The position numbers and the translations under genes are program-made. A stretch of 64,000 nt of DNA. Source: Pinus tabuliformis (Eukaryota; Streptophyta; Pinopsida; Pinales; Pinaceae). The stretch spans positions 766,444,720 through 766,508,719 of the forward strand of contig CM062813.1 of NCBI GenBank assembly GCA_031772625.1, in the 5' to 3' direction. The notes under the pieces were generated by a model. That model was not told the DNA's origin and ran no database searches. It worked only from the letters and a program-made list of their open reading frames with translations. Below are positions 11,658-29,556 of this stretch, piece after piece (position 1 is the stretch's first letter; every line of letters begins with the position of its first letter).

Positions 11658-13903
11658 AAGGATGAGATTCCACTCTGGATTGTGCAGTTTCCATCATCAA
11701 GGTTGGCTTGCCTTCCAAGATTGTGCAGTTTCTGGAGGCAAGCCGAGGACTGTTGCAAGGTCATGTCAGAAGGTTAGCTTGTGAAAAAAGATCAGACCAA
11801 TGTCAAAACAAGCAAACACAAGCACAACATAAAAGGATAAGTCTTAATCAAATCATGAATACTTGAAGACAGTAGAAGATAAGCTCGTGTGGACAAAAGG
11901 AAGGTGCCAAAATCAAAGCATAGGAAAAATTTTGAAGGGTGGTTGTAGCTGCTACAACAACTCTATAATACAAAGGTTTATCCAACCCCTAGGATCAAAT
12001 TCGCTCTTTAATGTTGCACAATATCAATGTCCTAAGGTTTCATGGCTAAGTTCTTAATGTTCCTCCTCTTAGGTAGGTACATCTCCGAATCGAGGAATAA
12101 ACTTTCTCACTATCTGCACCCAATGGGTTATTCATAATGTTAATTAGGGTGCAACCTCCAAAGGGAGGGCACCATACAAGTAATATAACCCATTCAAGTA
12201 CCCACCCATACTTAAGCATCAATATATCGCTAGTCATTGTTAAGGGAGTAGGAGAACTAATGCTCTCCTAATAAGGTGAACAAAATTTGGAATAACCACA
12301 AAAGCTAATATTCCTTGGTATAAATGACTATGCCATCCATGACATTCCCATTTGAAGGATGAACCCTACAAATTTCTCGAAGGGATTTTTAGACTTCCCT
12401 AAGAACCCCAAGAAGCACACCATTCCCATAGGTTAAGTGAGATACTTAATTTCTTCCTATTAGAGTTAATGATCATTCCTCACCTCTAATGTGTTATATG
12501 TCGTAGAGACGATTTTTGTCATTAAAAAATTTCCTATTTCAAAATAATAATAACTTGTAAATGATGAATATTAAGGAAATATTCCTTGTATATGGCAACT
12601 AGATTTAGACATTTACTCTATAATGTAATGACATTAAAGGAAACAAGTTCTTAAAAGTCATATATCCAATAAATAAAGCAATTTCTTTTTCTTTATTTGT
12701 TCATGTTTGGATTTAATTTTTTGTATCATTCACTAATTTATGTTTTCAATTACATTACTTTAACAACATTACTTTTGCTTGCACCATCCAACCAGAATAT
12801 TGCATTCTCAATTTTGATATAATAATGGAGAAAATGTTTAGCTAAACATTTTTCTAAAAATTACTCAACTAAAACTCTCTTATAATTCTTGTTTTTCACA
12901 ATTATGTGTTCCTCGAAATTTCATCTTTTCTTTGTAAAATTAAAGATATTCTTAATCTACAAAATTATGTATTTTTATGAAATTTTTTTTTTTCTTTGTG
13001 GAATTAAAAACATCATACATAACCATAATGAAATCATTAATGAATGTAAGTTGAAACACTACAAATTTGTATATATCCTAATTGGTCTAATCAAAACTAT
13101 TTTTTTAAACAAAACAAAATTAATACATAACATTGAAACCAATACACAGTTCCAAACTGAATTTGATAGTTAAACTAATTCAATGACTCTTTACGAAGTA
13201 CAAATTTATAAAATTTTAGCTACAAATGAAATTTAAAATAAACATTATTTTCTTTAAATACACTTTACCTTTAATAATATTGAATATAATTTGACAAACT
13301 TTAATCTTAATTATGTAATATTTTAATCACTATTTATAGATTCCGTCAATTATAAATTTTGAGAATATTTTGAAATTTAACCAATAAAAGTGAGATCAAT
13401 ATTTCAGAATCTAAGATTTTTTTTTCCTTATTTTACCTCTCATTCTAAAATACTTCCAAAATTTGTCATCAACATAAAAATGACCCCACCTATAACAAAA
13501 ACAAAAAAATTTATGATAACAATTTTTTTTAATAAAAAAACATAAAACTTCAAATCCTAATTCTTATATATTAAAAAAACTGTCACCACTATATTTTTAC
13601 AAACAGAATTATGCACCAAGCATCTTGGCACCTTACATTCAGATATGTTCAGCTCTTTGTTTCATTGCTCTAATAGATATTAAAAATATTAACTGAAAAC
13701 TTTCCCTTCTTTATACAGCAGATTTAACATTACTTAGGTACCAAATCTTTCTCCTATCTTTTTTTTTTTTTTTCATTTTTCAAGTGAAAAAATGTTCTTT
13801 GGGGCGGCTTTTATTATATATATAAGCCTGTTCCATATTAAACCACTACCAAACCTTCCACTTAACCATTGGAACACATCCACCCTACTTATCTTTCATA
13901 TTA
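11658..13903. repeat. Tandem unit 2: 3' flank of the left CRK gene
   Basis: Second copy of the 3.15-kb tandem unit. From about 12321 onward it is also the outermost part of the left arm of the large inverted duplication (reverse-complement match to about 61270-62842). It is AT-rich, with no credible ORF. The outer boundary of the inverted match is sharp: the shared sequence stops at TAAATGACTATGCC (12321) on the left and its complement (62842) on the right. Confidence 0.75.
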
Positions 13904-18002
<4,099 letters not shown>

Positions 18003-18739
18003 CCAGCGAGACCGTGCAGAATCCCTTCCATGGAAATACATCTTCGTTACAACTCTGATCGTCATCGAACAGCGGAAAATCTGCGCACAGCTTACCGATA
18101 ATACTAAAAATATTTTTCCCGTCTTCACATGTGATTGATAAATAAGAACACGGATCCGATTATTGAATTAGATTTCTGTGATCCATATTAAATTAGATTT
18201 TTGTGATTTATATCAATTGTTTGAGGAATTTTCGGCGAAAATCACATAGAAAAACTTTTGTCTACGTCTTTAGAAAAACTTTTGTCGAGGGGTTTCGAAC
18301 CAGCCAGTGTGACTAAAAATCACTTTGAAAAGTGACTAATAATAACTTAAACCTACCAATCTCACAAGTTAAAATGGCTTGCAAAATAAAAGTGTTCAAT
18401 TTTCAACTAAAAGTCACTTTGAAAAGTGATTGATAATGAATTAAACCTACCAGTCTCACAATAAAAAGTTAAAATGGTTTCACAATAAAAAGTTAAGATG
18501 GCTTGCAAAAGGTTTGAACCTGTGAACTGCAGAGACTAAAAATATTTAGTAATTTTATTTAAACATAAATGTGAATTTAATTTACTAAATTTATTTAATT
18601 TAAGATAATTACGAAAAAAGTATAAACTTTTTAATTTTAATTTTTCCATTTTAATTTTAATGACTTTATTTTAATTAAATAAAATTTAATTTTATTAAAT
18701 TAACAATGAATTTATTTAATAATTTTAAATAATAAATTC
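18003..18739. other. Upstream region of left CRK, with short tandem duplication
   Basis: The presumed promoter side of the left CRK gene. A roughly 105-base stretch containing AAGTCACTTTGAAAAGTGA and AAACCTACCA is duplicated in tandem (about 18311-18410 and 18411-18510). The right arm keeps a related single copy near 56420-56500. No TATA box or motif can be assigned with confidence. Confidence 0.5.
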
Positions 18740-19350
18740 AATAAATATGTAACGAATCATTATTTTATTAAATTATTAATCAAATAATCTAATAATTTGA
18801 TCTTAGTATAATTTTATTTAACTTTATTACTATAGCATATAATTTTATCTAATCCTATTATCATAAGAGATTCCCGATTAAAAAGATAGAGATACAAAAT
18901 CAACATTAACTTTATAATTCAACTCTCCATTTAGAAAATTGCTATGGGAAGGAGGATGGAAAGTGATTTTGAATTTACAATAAACAATAATTTTATTAAA
19001 TAGCCAAAAACAATTTAATAATTTTACTTGAGCATATTATCATTATAGATTTTCCAAAGAGAACAAAAAAATCAACATTAATTCTATACTTCAGTGTTTT
19101 TATTTAAAAAATTGCAATAAAAAAGAATATAGTAATTTTGAATTTGCAATAAACAATAATTTTATTAAACTACCAGGTCAAACTATTTAATAATTTTTTC
19201 AAACTTATTATTATTACATATTTCTCACATAAAAAATAAAAATAAAAAAATCAACATTGCTTTATACTTTTCAACTCTCATTCAAAAATTAAATATGTAA
19301 CCAACAATAATTTTATTAAACTACTAATCAAACAATCTAATAATTTTAGG
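18740..19350. repeat. AT-rich tandem repeat, three to four copies of about 160-190 bp
   Basis: The phrase ACAATAATTTTATTAAA followed by ATTTAATAATTTT recurs near 18760, 18985, 19150 and 19305. Each is followed by ACATTA/ATCAACATT and a CTTTTCAACTCTC-like segment. The right arm has essentially one unit (about 55850-55960), so this array expanded in the left arm only. Confidence 0.7.
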
Positions 19351-19510
19351 TAATTAAACTCTCCCATTAAAAAAAAATGCAATAGATAATCCGCAGTAGA
19401 AAGAAGGATGGGAAATAGTTTTGTGTATATGTTAACTTTTCAATGCAATATTTAAAAGCATATACGGACATGCATGGGTTGCTTGGTGTTTATAGGGTGC
19501 CCTCCCAGCT

Positions 19511-19880
19511 GTCATTTGAGCTATTTGAAATTTCTTTATCAAATTTCAAAATATATTAAATATTTAAAATTTAATATTGATTTGGTTTGATTATATTTTA
19601 GAATTTAAAATTTATCTATTAAATTGCTTAGATTATTAAGTTAAAAATAGTAATTTAAAGTGGCTATATTTTTGTTTAGACAAAAATGGAAAATGCAGTC
19701 ATTTGAGCTATTTGAAAATTCTTTACCAAATTTCAAAATATATTAAATACTTGAAATCCATCATTGATTTGGTTTGATTATATTTTTGAATTTAAAATTA
19801 TTAATTTGATTAGATTATTAATTTAAAAATAGTAGTTTAAAGAGGCTATATTTTTGTTTAGACAAGGATGGAAAATCTAG
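19511..19880. repeat. Tandem duplication of a 186-bp AT-rich unit
   Basis: The block starting GTCATTTGAGCTATTTGAAA at 19511 is repeated from about 19696 with small differences. Both copies end in GGCTATATTTTTGTTTAGAC. It is non-coding. Confidence 0.8.
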
Positions 19881-20799
19881 TAAGATTTTGATGAAATTGA
19901 CAAAAGTGTTTAGAAATCTAGTTTACAACAAGCTTTAGAATTTTGGGTACCCAAAAATTCAATCTATTTCCACTATTAAAAAAACAATTCAAACACTCTT
20001 ATAGCTAAATTTCTTAAAAAATAATCACCCACCAGAAATCCTTACCTTGTTATACCACACCTTATCTTAAAGTCAACTATTGACTTGATTTTATAAATTA
20101 GGCAAACCTAATCATCAAAAAGTCAAAGTCGACTATATAATGCAAGTCATCTAGAGGGCAGAGGAAAATATTGTGGCCGCAGTCTAAAAATTATGCTTTT
20201 TTGCCCTGAAAGTTATGGAAATTCCGGCCATATTTTGAAAAAATCTGGCAGGGATTTTTGTAAATCCAAGTAAAAACTATCAAAATTCATAATTTTACGT
20301 GCCCTATACGTTTTTGATGGTGCTGAATCTATTTCCACCATCAAAAACATGATTCAAACATTACATCTACAAATTTTTTAAAAATATTTTTACCCAGATT
20401 CCAACCACATTTAGTCATCCAGCCAATTCCTCCACCTCCTTAAACGACTCCTTTGTACTGCCAAAATTACATCATTAAATACAACATGTGCTGTTCTGTG
20501 TTTATTGGTTGCCTGGCAGCGGCCGTCATGTGGGCCATATCCTGACTTGAAAAGTCTTTACCAAATATTTATGTTACGCGTGTAACTTCAAAGTGTCCGT
20601 TCAAAGCTTTTTCATCAAGTCAGAGACTGCGATGATGGTACATGCATCACGTGGATGTATGTTGACGCTATTTTTACTGTTTTTTTTCAACTTTGTGATT
20701 CACAACCTTACTCGACTCTGACTTTTATATTCTCTACTTGTTTGAAGAGGCGTAGATACTTTGGTAGGTTTTATTTTAAATTAAATTTAAAACTAGTTA

Positions 20800-22490
20800 T
20801 TACTCTTAGAGGTGTAAGGTACACTTGTAAAGGTATACCAAAAGAATAGAAGATATGGGAAGATTACCTTGCCACTCACTCCAATATAAGAATTGTTAAT
20901 AGTTTCTATGAGTGCAACAAAATTACTTCTCAAGAGGAATATGTAGATGACAGATTTCTAAAGTCACTCAAAGACCTTAGAAAAAGGCATATAAATCTAT
21001 GAAGAGAACTCCATTTTTGGTAGAGATGTCATTGTCAGCACCTTCCATACTCTGGGAGCAAGAGGAGGTGAAACTAGAGTAGAGTGACACTCCCAGATGT
21101 GGAAAGGGAGACACTCTTTTAGGAAAAACAATCTAATTTAGTTAATCATTTTCTGGTTAAGTTCATTTCTGTGCTAGTTTTGAACTTCTAGGTTCTAAGT
21201 TTTGAAAATATGGGAATCATGATAACATAAAAGTCTTTTTAGAAGAAAAAAAAGAAATTTAAGCTAAATGGGTAGCACATCTCACCTATGGTGACTGCAA
21301 TTACAAATTTATTTTTTTTGGAATAAGAGTTATTTTCTAAAGTAGACAATCTTGAATTCACTAATCACATCTCACGTGTGGTGACTGCAATTACAATTTA
21401 TTTTTTGGAATAAGAGTTATTTTCTAAAGTAGACAATCTTGAATTCACTAACCAATCTCTAAGTCGTGCTCTATGAAATTCCAAGCACACCCTCTGTGCT
21501 TTCGATCTTGGGCTTGCAAATAAAACTATCCATCCTTGTATGCTTCAAATCACCATCCAAGTCCCCATAATTTTCCATTTTGGGGTAAAAGCAACACCAA
21601 TGGCATTGATTTTGGCCAAAGCTTTGATAGATTACAGGGACATCCAATCCATGAGATTGATTAAAATAAGGCGGCACAAAAGCGACATTACTCCATGATT
21701 AATCTACAAGAATTAAATATTTCCTTACACTCTAGCAGAAGCTCCATTACACTCTAGTAGAAGCTCCATCACATCGTTACTTTGTTCTTCATTGTTGCTA
21801 AAATTTTTTGTTCCTTTTTTAAGATATCATAATAAAGTATAGTCAAAAAAAAAAAAAACTTATATATTAATAATATATATTGAAATCTTGTCAAATAAAT
21901 ATTAATTTTTTTATTATAAATTGACTTTAAAACATTTAAATATATATAAAAAAATAATTATTATTATTATTCTAATAGTTTTATAGATTTATTTTTTAAA
22001 ACCCAATAAAACTTAATTTGATAATAAATCAGCTTAGAAACCAATGAAAAATCAAAATATCTTAAGATATATATATATATAGTATGAGATTTAGAAAAAT
22101 TTAAATGACATCGTACTTCCTAGCAAATTTCATGACGGTTGCAGTGCCACATGTCAAAAATACTTATATATTAATGATGAATATTTGTATAATAAATATT
22201 ATTTTTTATTATAAATTGATTTTAAAACATTTAAATATAAAAAATACAAATTATTATTCTAATATTTTTATAGGTTTATTTTTCAAAACCCAATAAAACT
22301 TAATTTTATGATAAATTAATTTAAGAACCAATGAAAAATCAAAATATCTCAAATTTTAGAGATTAGATTTTTTTTTTTTTAGGATGGGATATAGAAAACT
22401 TTAAAGGACAACACACTTCCTAGCTAATTCTATGACGGCCATGTGTCAATTTGTATTTGGAACCAAACCCATCATTGAACACCTTCAGTG
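20800..22490. other. Left-arm-specific 1.7-kb segment with internal duplications
   Basis: The right arm passes directly from the equivalent of about 20790 to the equivalent of about 22490 (near 54330-54440), so this segment is an insertion here or a deletion there. Inside it, an 85-90 base unit (GTGGTGACTGCAATTACAA ... CTTGAATTCACTAA) is repeated at about 21280-21366 and 21370-21452. A roughly 300-base AT-rich unit (AAAACCCAATAAAACTTAATTT) is repeated at about 21870-22075 and 22165-22350. No terminal repeats or target duplication were identified and there is no convincing gene. Confidence 0.55.
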
Positions 22491-25400
22491 TTTCAAAATG
22501 CAATTTAAACATTGATTTTAAGTAACTTTCTCCACGAATAACATTGAAACACCTTTTGCTACAATAATCAATGTTGAAATCGCTACAACAACCATGGACT
22601 ACCTTTTTGCTACAAGGCCCAATATTGAGAGTGCGACAACAACCACTATTGAGATATTTATTGTAAGTCATCATTTCAATTGCCATAAAAAATAGCCTTC
22701 ATTGTTTACTTTGTCTTATGCCTTAGATCTTAGATGCATAACATTTTACTTATATATTTTTTCTCACATAGGATAAAATAGGGAATAAGCTAGGTAGTGT
22801 GTTGTCTTTTTCTTTACTTTTCTCTTGTTTGTTGTTGAGGTTGCACAACTTCTATGTAAGTTTGTTTGATGCACTATAATAACAAAACATCCAACATAGA
22901 TTGGATACTATGTTTGAGAATTTGGCTCATCACCTTGCTTGATTTGGTGGTTGCTTCGTTAAGCTTTTGGTAAATTAGTTTTCCTTGAATTTTTTATTAT
23001 TTCTACTTGTAACAATAGATTTTAGGTGTCTAGGCCAAGAAACCTTGGTTTTTTGCTTTGGCTGTAGGAACTTTTAGTTTCTTTAATTTATGAGATCATA
23101 GAATATTTATCTTTAAGAATATTGCACGCAATTAGTTAACCTAGTGCTTCAAATGCACATGTTTAGTTAGGCCTAGTTTCTATGCTAGGTTTAATCCATA
23201 TTCTAAATATGTATTCATCCTTGACAATATCAATATATAATATATGTATTTGACCTCCTTTATATATAGATGTAACATCCCCCTATTCAACACCTGCTCA
23301 TTTTAATGATGATTGTGATTGTAACGCCAATGTGGAAGGAGCACGACTGGTTGGTATGAATCCTTGGCCTGAGAGAAACTTTTTTTCTCACCTACTTTAT
23401 TTGAAGCCACTTTAATGTCCAAATCCTACTTGACCGCTTGTATTTCTTGAAAAGTCACGACCCATACCAACTGAATTAAATGCCAAGGTGGCTTGTATAC
23501 CTAGTCAGTGAGTTATCTTACATGTGTTACGTGATGTGACTGGGTCTGAAATGAATATAGAAGAACTCAATGACGAGCATTACAAGGTGAAGAAGTGGCG
23601 ACACCCTCACCTAAAGAGTGAGGAGGTGGCGTAACAGACTGAACCACATCCCGACGGATGAAGGGGCGTGATTAGACTGAGCAGTACAAAGGGCAAGGTG
23701 GTGGTCATTCCTTGGGCTTCTCCCTCGTAGATCGAAGAGAGGATGAGCTGAAGATCCAAGTTGGGCTATGGTAGTTGCAAGAAAAGAGAAGAAGGGGCAT
23801 TGGATGCTTTGAAATGGATAATGGTCAGCCATAACTAGCTGACATTCCCATGTTTTCTAAGGATTTTTCCATTGAACTAATGGCCTACTCTCTATTACCT
23901 AGGTGATCATCCACATGGCTATGTTTTATAACCATTGAGTTCTTTTCTATGTCTATGTGGCCTATGTTAACTTAAGTGAGGGAATGGACCATTGAACATT
24001 AGTTGCTAAGTTGGTGAAGCATTAGAATAGTGGAGTCCATCTCTTGAAATCATGTTGAACCCGTTGGGGTGAACCATTTCCCTGTGCAAGCATTTCCTCA
24101 GACCTTGGATCCGGATCGGGGGTGGTCAGTTGCAAGGAAGGTTGTAGTGTAGCCAAGGAAAATGTTAAGGATGTAAATTTGTCTTAAAGTTTAAAAACCT
24201 TGGAAAATTTCACTAGTCCCTAATATGTAATGTATAAAATGTTTGTTCATATCTTTGTAAACATATAATTTTTTTTAGTAATTTTAAGTATAATTATAAA
24301 ATTTCAGCGATTTGAAAGGTAAAATAATTTTATACTATAAAATTTAGGCAAATAATTTTTAGAAAAAAAATAGAAATTGGTGAACATTTTTTTGGACAAA
24401 TCGTAGAAAATTATCCCACTTGCGAATATTAGCCACTAAAATTTTCCTTGAGTGTAGCTGGCCTATGGTTGGGTGGAGAGTGGAAGTCCCTCATTCAGTT
24501 GCTATACATTTCAAGCTATTCAGATAAGTATACTTGGCTATGCATAGTTTATTATACACAATGATATGCCTTATTATACTGTCTAATGATTAATCATGTA
24601 TCATTCGCAAAAGAATGCCTAACTCATTTTATAACCATTGTTTACTAGCTAACTTGCATATCTACAGTAGTTATGAGTTATTTGAGTTATGTGTTTGTGA
24701 CCTTCTCTTTCATTTGTAGGATTCTTGATATGTCCCTTATTGGTGATTTGAAATCACTCAGGATTAACTATGATTTCATAAAATTTTAGTAATCTTTATA
24801 TAGTTATGAGTTTGGGCAGCTCACTGCCATAATCAAGATGGTGGGTTATCTTATTAAGCGTTCAATTTATGTGTTGTGTACATGGAATGACTCTATCTCA
24901 GGAAGGTTGTTGAGATATTTGTATGTTCATGGTGAATGTTTTTCTTTAGATGCCTTCATGGTCATGGTTTAGCTTATGGATCAAGGTGTTTGTTGATATC
25001 CTCACGTTTTACAAAGTTATTTACATAAATATTCATGGATATTGGATGTACTTAGCTAGACTATTACAAGGTGTGAATTCCACTATCTAATATGCAGTGA
25101 ATATCATGGACCTCTGATTGTTTAAGGTTGTTGATTACCTTTCCCGGTATAAGAAATTGTTTGGTTCAATGTACGACATGTCAATAGATTTGAAAGTGTT
25201 TTCTTGGGATCCATTTTTTGGTATAATGTGATGCTGTTATATTTGAGTTTATAAAATAGCATTAGCTACGATTTAGCTTGTTTCAGTGCCTAATAGTAGG
25301 CATGTTGATAGGTCCACTGATTGTATTATGGCTATGTATAATATTTCGAATGTTTAGTATTTGAATAAGGCTCTCATTCCTGTATATTTTGGTGTTCTAA

Positions 25401-26117
25401 ACAATGTCAGGTTTCTAGGAGAACTCTAGCAAGTCCCTTGAAGTCCTTAGACTTTATAAGTTTAAGTGTTGTAGAAGTCATATTTTGTATTCAGAGATGA
25501 ATGAATTATTGGTAGGATTTTGTATTTGGGGCGAGATACATTATTGGAAGGATTTTGTATTTGTGACTGGATGGGTTATTGGCAGGATATTGTTTTTGGG
25601 TTGAATATGTTTTTAGGCTTTTGTCATCTAGTTGATCCAGGTGATTTGGGTGTTTGTGCATAATGCAAATGTTTACAACACCAAATTTATAATTGGTCAT
25701 AATTTCATGAAAGGAATACATTAATATCAGAGACTTAGAGTGGGGCTCGTTTCAAGATTATTAGTACGAGGCCAAATTACCTCGCAAAAATAGGTTTCTG
25801 TTAGGGTCATTCAAGAGTCCAATGAGGATGCCACATTGGAAATTTTATGCACACCATATTTTCCCCAAGAATGGATATCACATTATTTTGTTAATATGCA
25901 CAACAAAAACATCTATTGTGGGACACGCTTTGGGTGAATATTGAGCAAGATATATATTTCCCCATGGAGTGTAAAGATATTTGAGGGTAGGCCCCACTTG
26001 GTAGGATGTGTTAAGTAATATAAGGGGACTGAGGGTTGTGATGTTATGATTTTCAGTGAGCGCCTGGATTTTCCCTTAGCTTGGATATAATGAAGAACTA
26101 TGAAATTACATAGTGGG
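22491..26117. other. Non-coding part of left arm
   Basis: AT-rich intergenic DNA matching about 40870-43900 plus 53804-54330 in reverse complement. The site near 23055 (TTTGCTTTGGCTGTAGGAAC) is the unoccupied equivalent of the LTR-retrotransposon insertion at 43901-53798. No supported gene; small ORFs such as 23611-23832 are not conserved in the other arm. Confidence 0.6.
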
Positions 26118-27342
26118 GTAGGCCTAGTGGGTCCCACTAGTGTGAGATGAGGTGGTAGGTGCCACAATGACCTGAGGTGGTCATGTGGGCACCATGTTGG
26201 ACCACGGGAGATGTGGTAGAGCTAGGTGGGTCACACTTGGGTGCCACATGGGAGTGCCTTGTTGACATGGCAAGGTTTAATGGGCTAAACTTTAAAATGA
26301 CATAAATTTCAATCCGAGAGTGAGATTGAGATAACATTTATATTGTCAAAAATCTCTTAAAAGTTAACTACTTGAACACAATGGTGGTATTTACTTTGGG
26401 TTTTTGACAACATTGGGAAAAGAGGATTCTAATAACCCCATCTTCATAATAGACCTTGAGGGTCATGTTATTATAAAGTAACACCTTTTATAGTCCAAGG
26501 GAGTACAAGGGGGTGGGATGGAGTGTTACAATAGATCTCATTGACAAGTCATAAGTGGATAGTGACAAATTATCATTAGAAGATAAGGATAAACACTCAT
26601 AATAATGTCATCTCGAACATTGTGGTTGTCAAGGGACTCATAGTGTAACATTTCTCTCCTCAATCACTACTCTAAATAATTATACTAATAAGGCAACATG
26701 AACAACTACATAAATTGGTATCATCTTCAAACATCAATCTATTTTTTTTGAAATAATCTCGTGTCTAAAAAACTACCAATATGGATGTTGAATGGTTCAT
26801 TTGAAATGAATTTTGAAAGAGAGTAGAATTTTTGGAAGTGAATATTTTCCATTTGTGAACTTTCCCTTTTCTAATTTGTGAATAAATAGGATCACCATTC
26901 TACAATTATTGAACAAATAGAATCATTGAACAACTCTATAAATTTAGATACAATTACGTGTTAGACAACATCCTAATGATCATTGAAGAGAAATGAAAGT
27001 ATTCTAGATTCCATGCCATATCTCCCCAAATAAGGTAATTTGAGGATATTGATTGAAGTTGATTAAATTGAAAATATCTTGTTTAGGAGACGAATTTTTG
27101 TGTTGTTCAATCATTCCCAAAAAAATGATTTAATTTTGATTTGTAGTATTTAAGAACTTGAATTCAAATTATCATCATTAATATTCTTGCCTGTTAGGTT
27201 CAAAACGAGAATTATGTTGGAGGGATTCAATCTTAAACTTTGCATTCTTATTCAATATCTCTTTGATAAATGTATTTATTACCATATATTTGGTGGTTTT
27301 GGTTGACCAATAGTGATTCTCACAATCCCCACCATATATTGG
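26118..27342. repeat. Tandem duplication, unit A (1.2 kb)
   Basis: Begins GTAGGCCTAGTGGGTCCCA and runs to the GGTTGACCAATAG stretch. It is repeated immediately afterwards at about 27343-28541 with an offset of 1212-1225 bases and modest divergence. The right arm has a single copy (about 39660-40870), so the duplication occurred in the left arm after the arms separated. It is non-coding. Confidence 0.85.
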
Positions 27343-28541
27343 GTAGGCCTAGTGGGTCCCATTGGTGTGAGATGAGGTGGTAGGTGCCACGATGACCTGA
27401 GGTGGCCATGTGGGTGCCGTGTTGGACCACGAGAGATGTGGTAGATCCAGGTGGGTCACACTTAGGTGACACATGGGAGTGACTTTCTAACATGGCAAGG
27501 TTTAATGGGCTAAACTTTAAAATGGCATAAATTTCAATCTGGGAGTCATATTGAGATTAAATTTATATTGTTGAAAATCTCTCAATGAGCTGAACACAAT
27601 GGTCGTATTTACTTTGGGTTTTTGATAACATTGGGAAAAGTGGATTCTAATAACCCCATCTTCATAATAGACCTTGAGGTTCATGTTATTATAAAGTAAC
27701 ACCTTCTATAGCCGGAGGGAGTACAAGGGGGTGGGATGGAGTGTAACTTACAATAGATCTCATTGACAAGTCATAAGTGGATAGTGACAAATTATCATTG
27801 GTAGATAAGGATAAAAACTCATAATAATGTGATCTTATACATTGTGGTTGTCAAGGGACTCATAGCGTTATGTTTCTCTCCTCAATCACAACTCTAATTA
27901 ATTATACTAATAAGGCAATCTATTTTTAAATAATCTATTTTCAAACTTCAATCTATTTTTTTTAAATAATCTCGTGTTTAAAAAACTACCAATATGGATG
28001 TTGAATGGTTCATTTGAAATGAATTTTGAAAGAGAGTAGAATTTTTGGAAGTGAATATTTACCATTTGTGAACTTTCCCTTTGCTAATTTGTAAATAAAT
28101 AGGATCACCATTCTACAATTATTGAACAAATAGAATCATTGAACAACTCTATAAATTTAGACACAATTACGTGTTAGACAACATCCTAATGATCATTGAA
28201 GAAAAATGAAAGTATTCTAGATTCTATGCCAGATCTTCCCAAATAAGATAATTTGAGAATATTGGTTGAAGTTGATTAAATTGTGAATATCTTGTTGAGG
28301 AGATGAATTGTTGTGTTGTTCAATCATTCCCAAAAATTGATTTAATTTTGATTTGTAGTATTTAAGAACTTGAATTCAAACTATCATCATTGATATTCTT
28401 GCCTGTTAGGTTCAAAACGAGAATTATGTTGGAGGGATTCAATCTTAAACTTTACATTCTTATTCAATATCCCTTTGATAAATGTATTTAATACCATATA
28501 TTTGGTGGTTTTGGTTGACCAATAGCTATTCTCACAACAAA
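27343..28541. repeat. Tandem duplication, unit B (1.2 kb)
   Basis: Second copy of the 26118-27342 unit, ending in GGTTTTGGTTGACCAATAGC. Its right flank (AACCCTCCTCCTTGAAGGT) continues collinearly with the right arm, so unit B is probably the copy joined to the ancestral right-hand flank. Confidence 0.85.
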
Positions 28542-29004
28542 CCCTCCTCCTTGAAGGTGCTAGATAGGTCCATTTTTTTCTTTATCAATGTGCACCAATG
28601 TATCTTTTTCATTTCATTTGTGTAATTCCCTCTCTTAAGCTATAAAGGAATATCACTTGGAACCAAATTTTAAGTATAATCTATAAAAATTAATTGAATT
28701 TAATCTACATTTGTAGCTTCTTTATAGAAATGCATTTACGTATGTCTAAACTAGATAGTAAGACTTAAACAAAATTTTGACTCGTCAATTCCATTCCAAG
28801 AACTTTTGTAAATATAATGAGTTATTTGTTTTTTATACTTATTCTCCTTTTGAAATTTATCTCAATAAGGGTTTCTATTCACAAAATGAAGATATGCATG
28901 GATTTCAAAACACTAATTATCCAAATAACCAACTTGATGACAATGTTGGCATATAGTAATTCATTGGGCGAAGTGGAATCCCCTTAAAGGAATCTTTATA
29001 GAAG

Positions 29005-29556
29005 TGGATTGGTTTGGAATTAATATGTATTTATGAAGGGAATGAACAAAACACAGAGTTACAATGAAACTTGACTTCAATTAATAGATGAAAAATGTTG
29101 AAATTGTATACATGCGTAATGAAAGCAAACTAGCACGAAGGATGTAACTTATTCATGAGAAAAGATGTGATGGTTACGTACCTTCTTGAAATATGTTACA
29201 ATGAGGCTCAAATTCATTTTTATCATCAAGGAATAATGAGAAACCCTAAACAGCCAAATACCTAAACCTAGGAGATGAAGCGCCAAAGGCTTATGGGCCC
29301 TGATGGGGTAAGATGAAACATCAAATTCCTGGGGTTGTATCTTTGGCATATGATATTTGTTTGGTGTGTATTTTTTCTCATCAGAAAGGTCCATTTTATG
29401 AGTAAAACTTCTGACTATCATCATCTCGCTTCCCCAAAAAAATCGTTTAGGGCCTCAAAACCACTCAGGAAGTTTAGGAACTAAAAATTTCTAAAATAGG
29501 AAATTGTGCTATGAGCCAATGGAATAGGTGGGTGACCACCAATATCCACATCGATC
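29005..29556 (-). repeat. LTR of Ty3/gypsy element (left fragment, 3' LTR)
   Basis: Related to the LTR at 37855-38433; shared blocks include TGTTACAATGAGGCTC, CCTAGGAGATGAAGCGCCAAA and TGACCACCAATATCCAC. It ends in ATCGATCA. Immediately inside on the minus strand is a polypurine tract (plus-strand complement ATCCTCCCCCTTAAG, 29557-29571), which marks this as the 3' LTR of a minus-strand element. Confidence 0.75.

Noticed and set aside
18003-18128. Upstream in-frame ATG of the left CRK (and 56557 of the right)
   Set aside because: The extension (MKTGKIFLV...) is not a better signal peptide and would bury the hydrophobic leader that begins at the chosen ATG.
21280-21452. CRISPR-like direct repeats
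   Set aside because: Only two copies of an 88-base unit with no spacers, in a plant genome; a simple tandem duplication.
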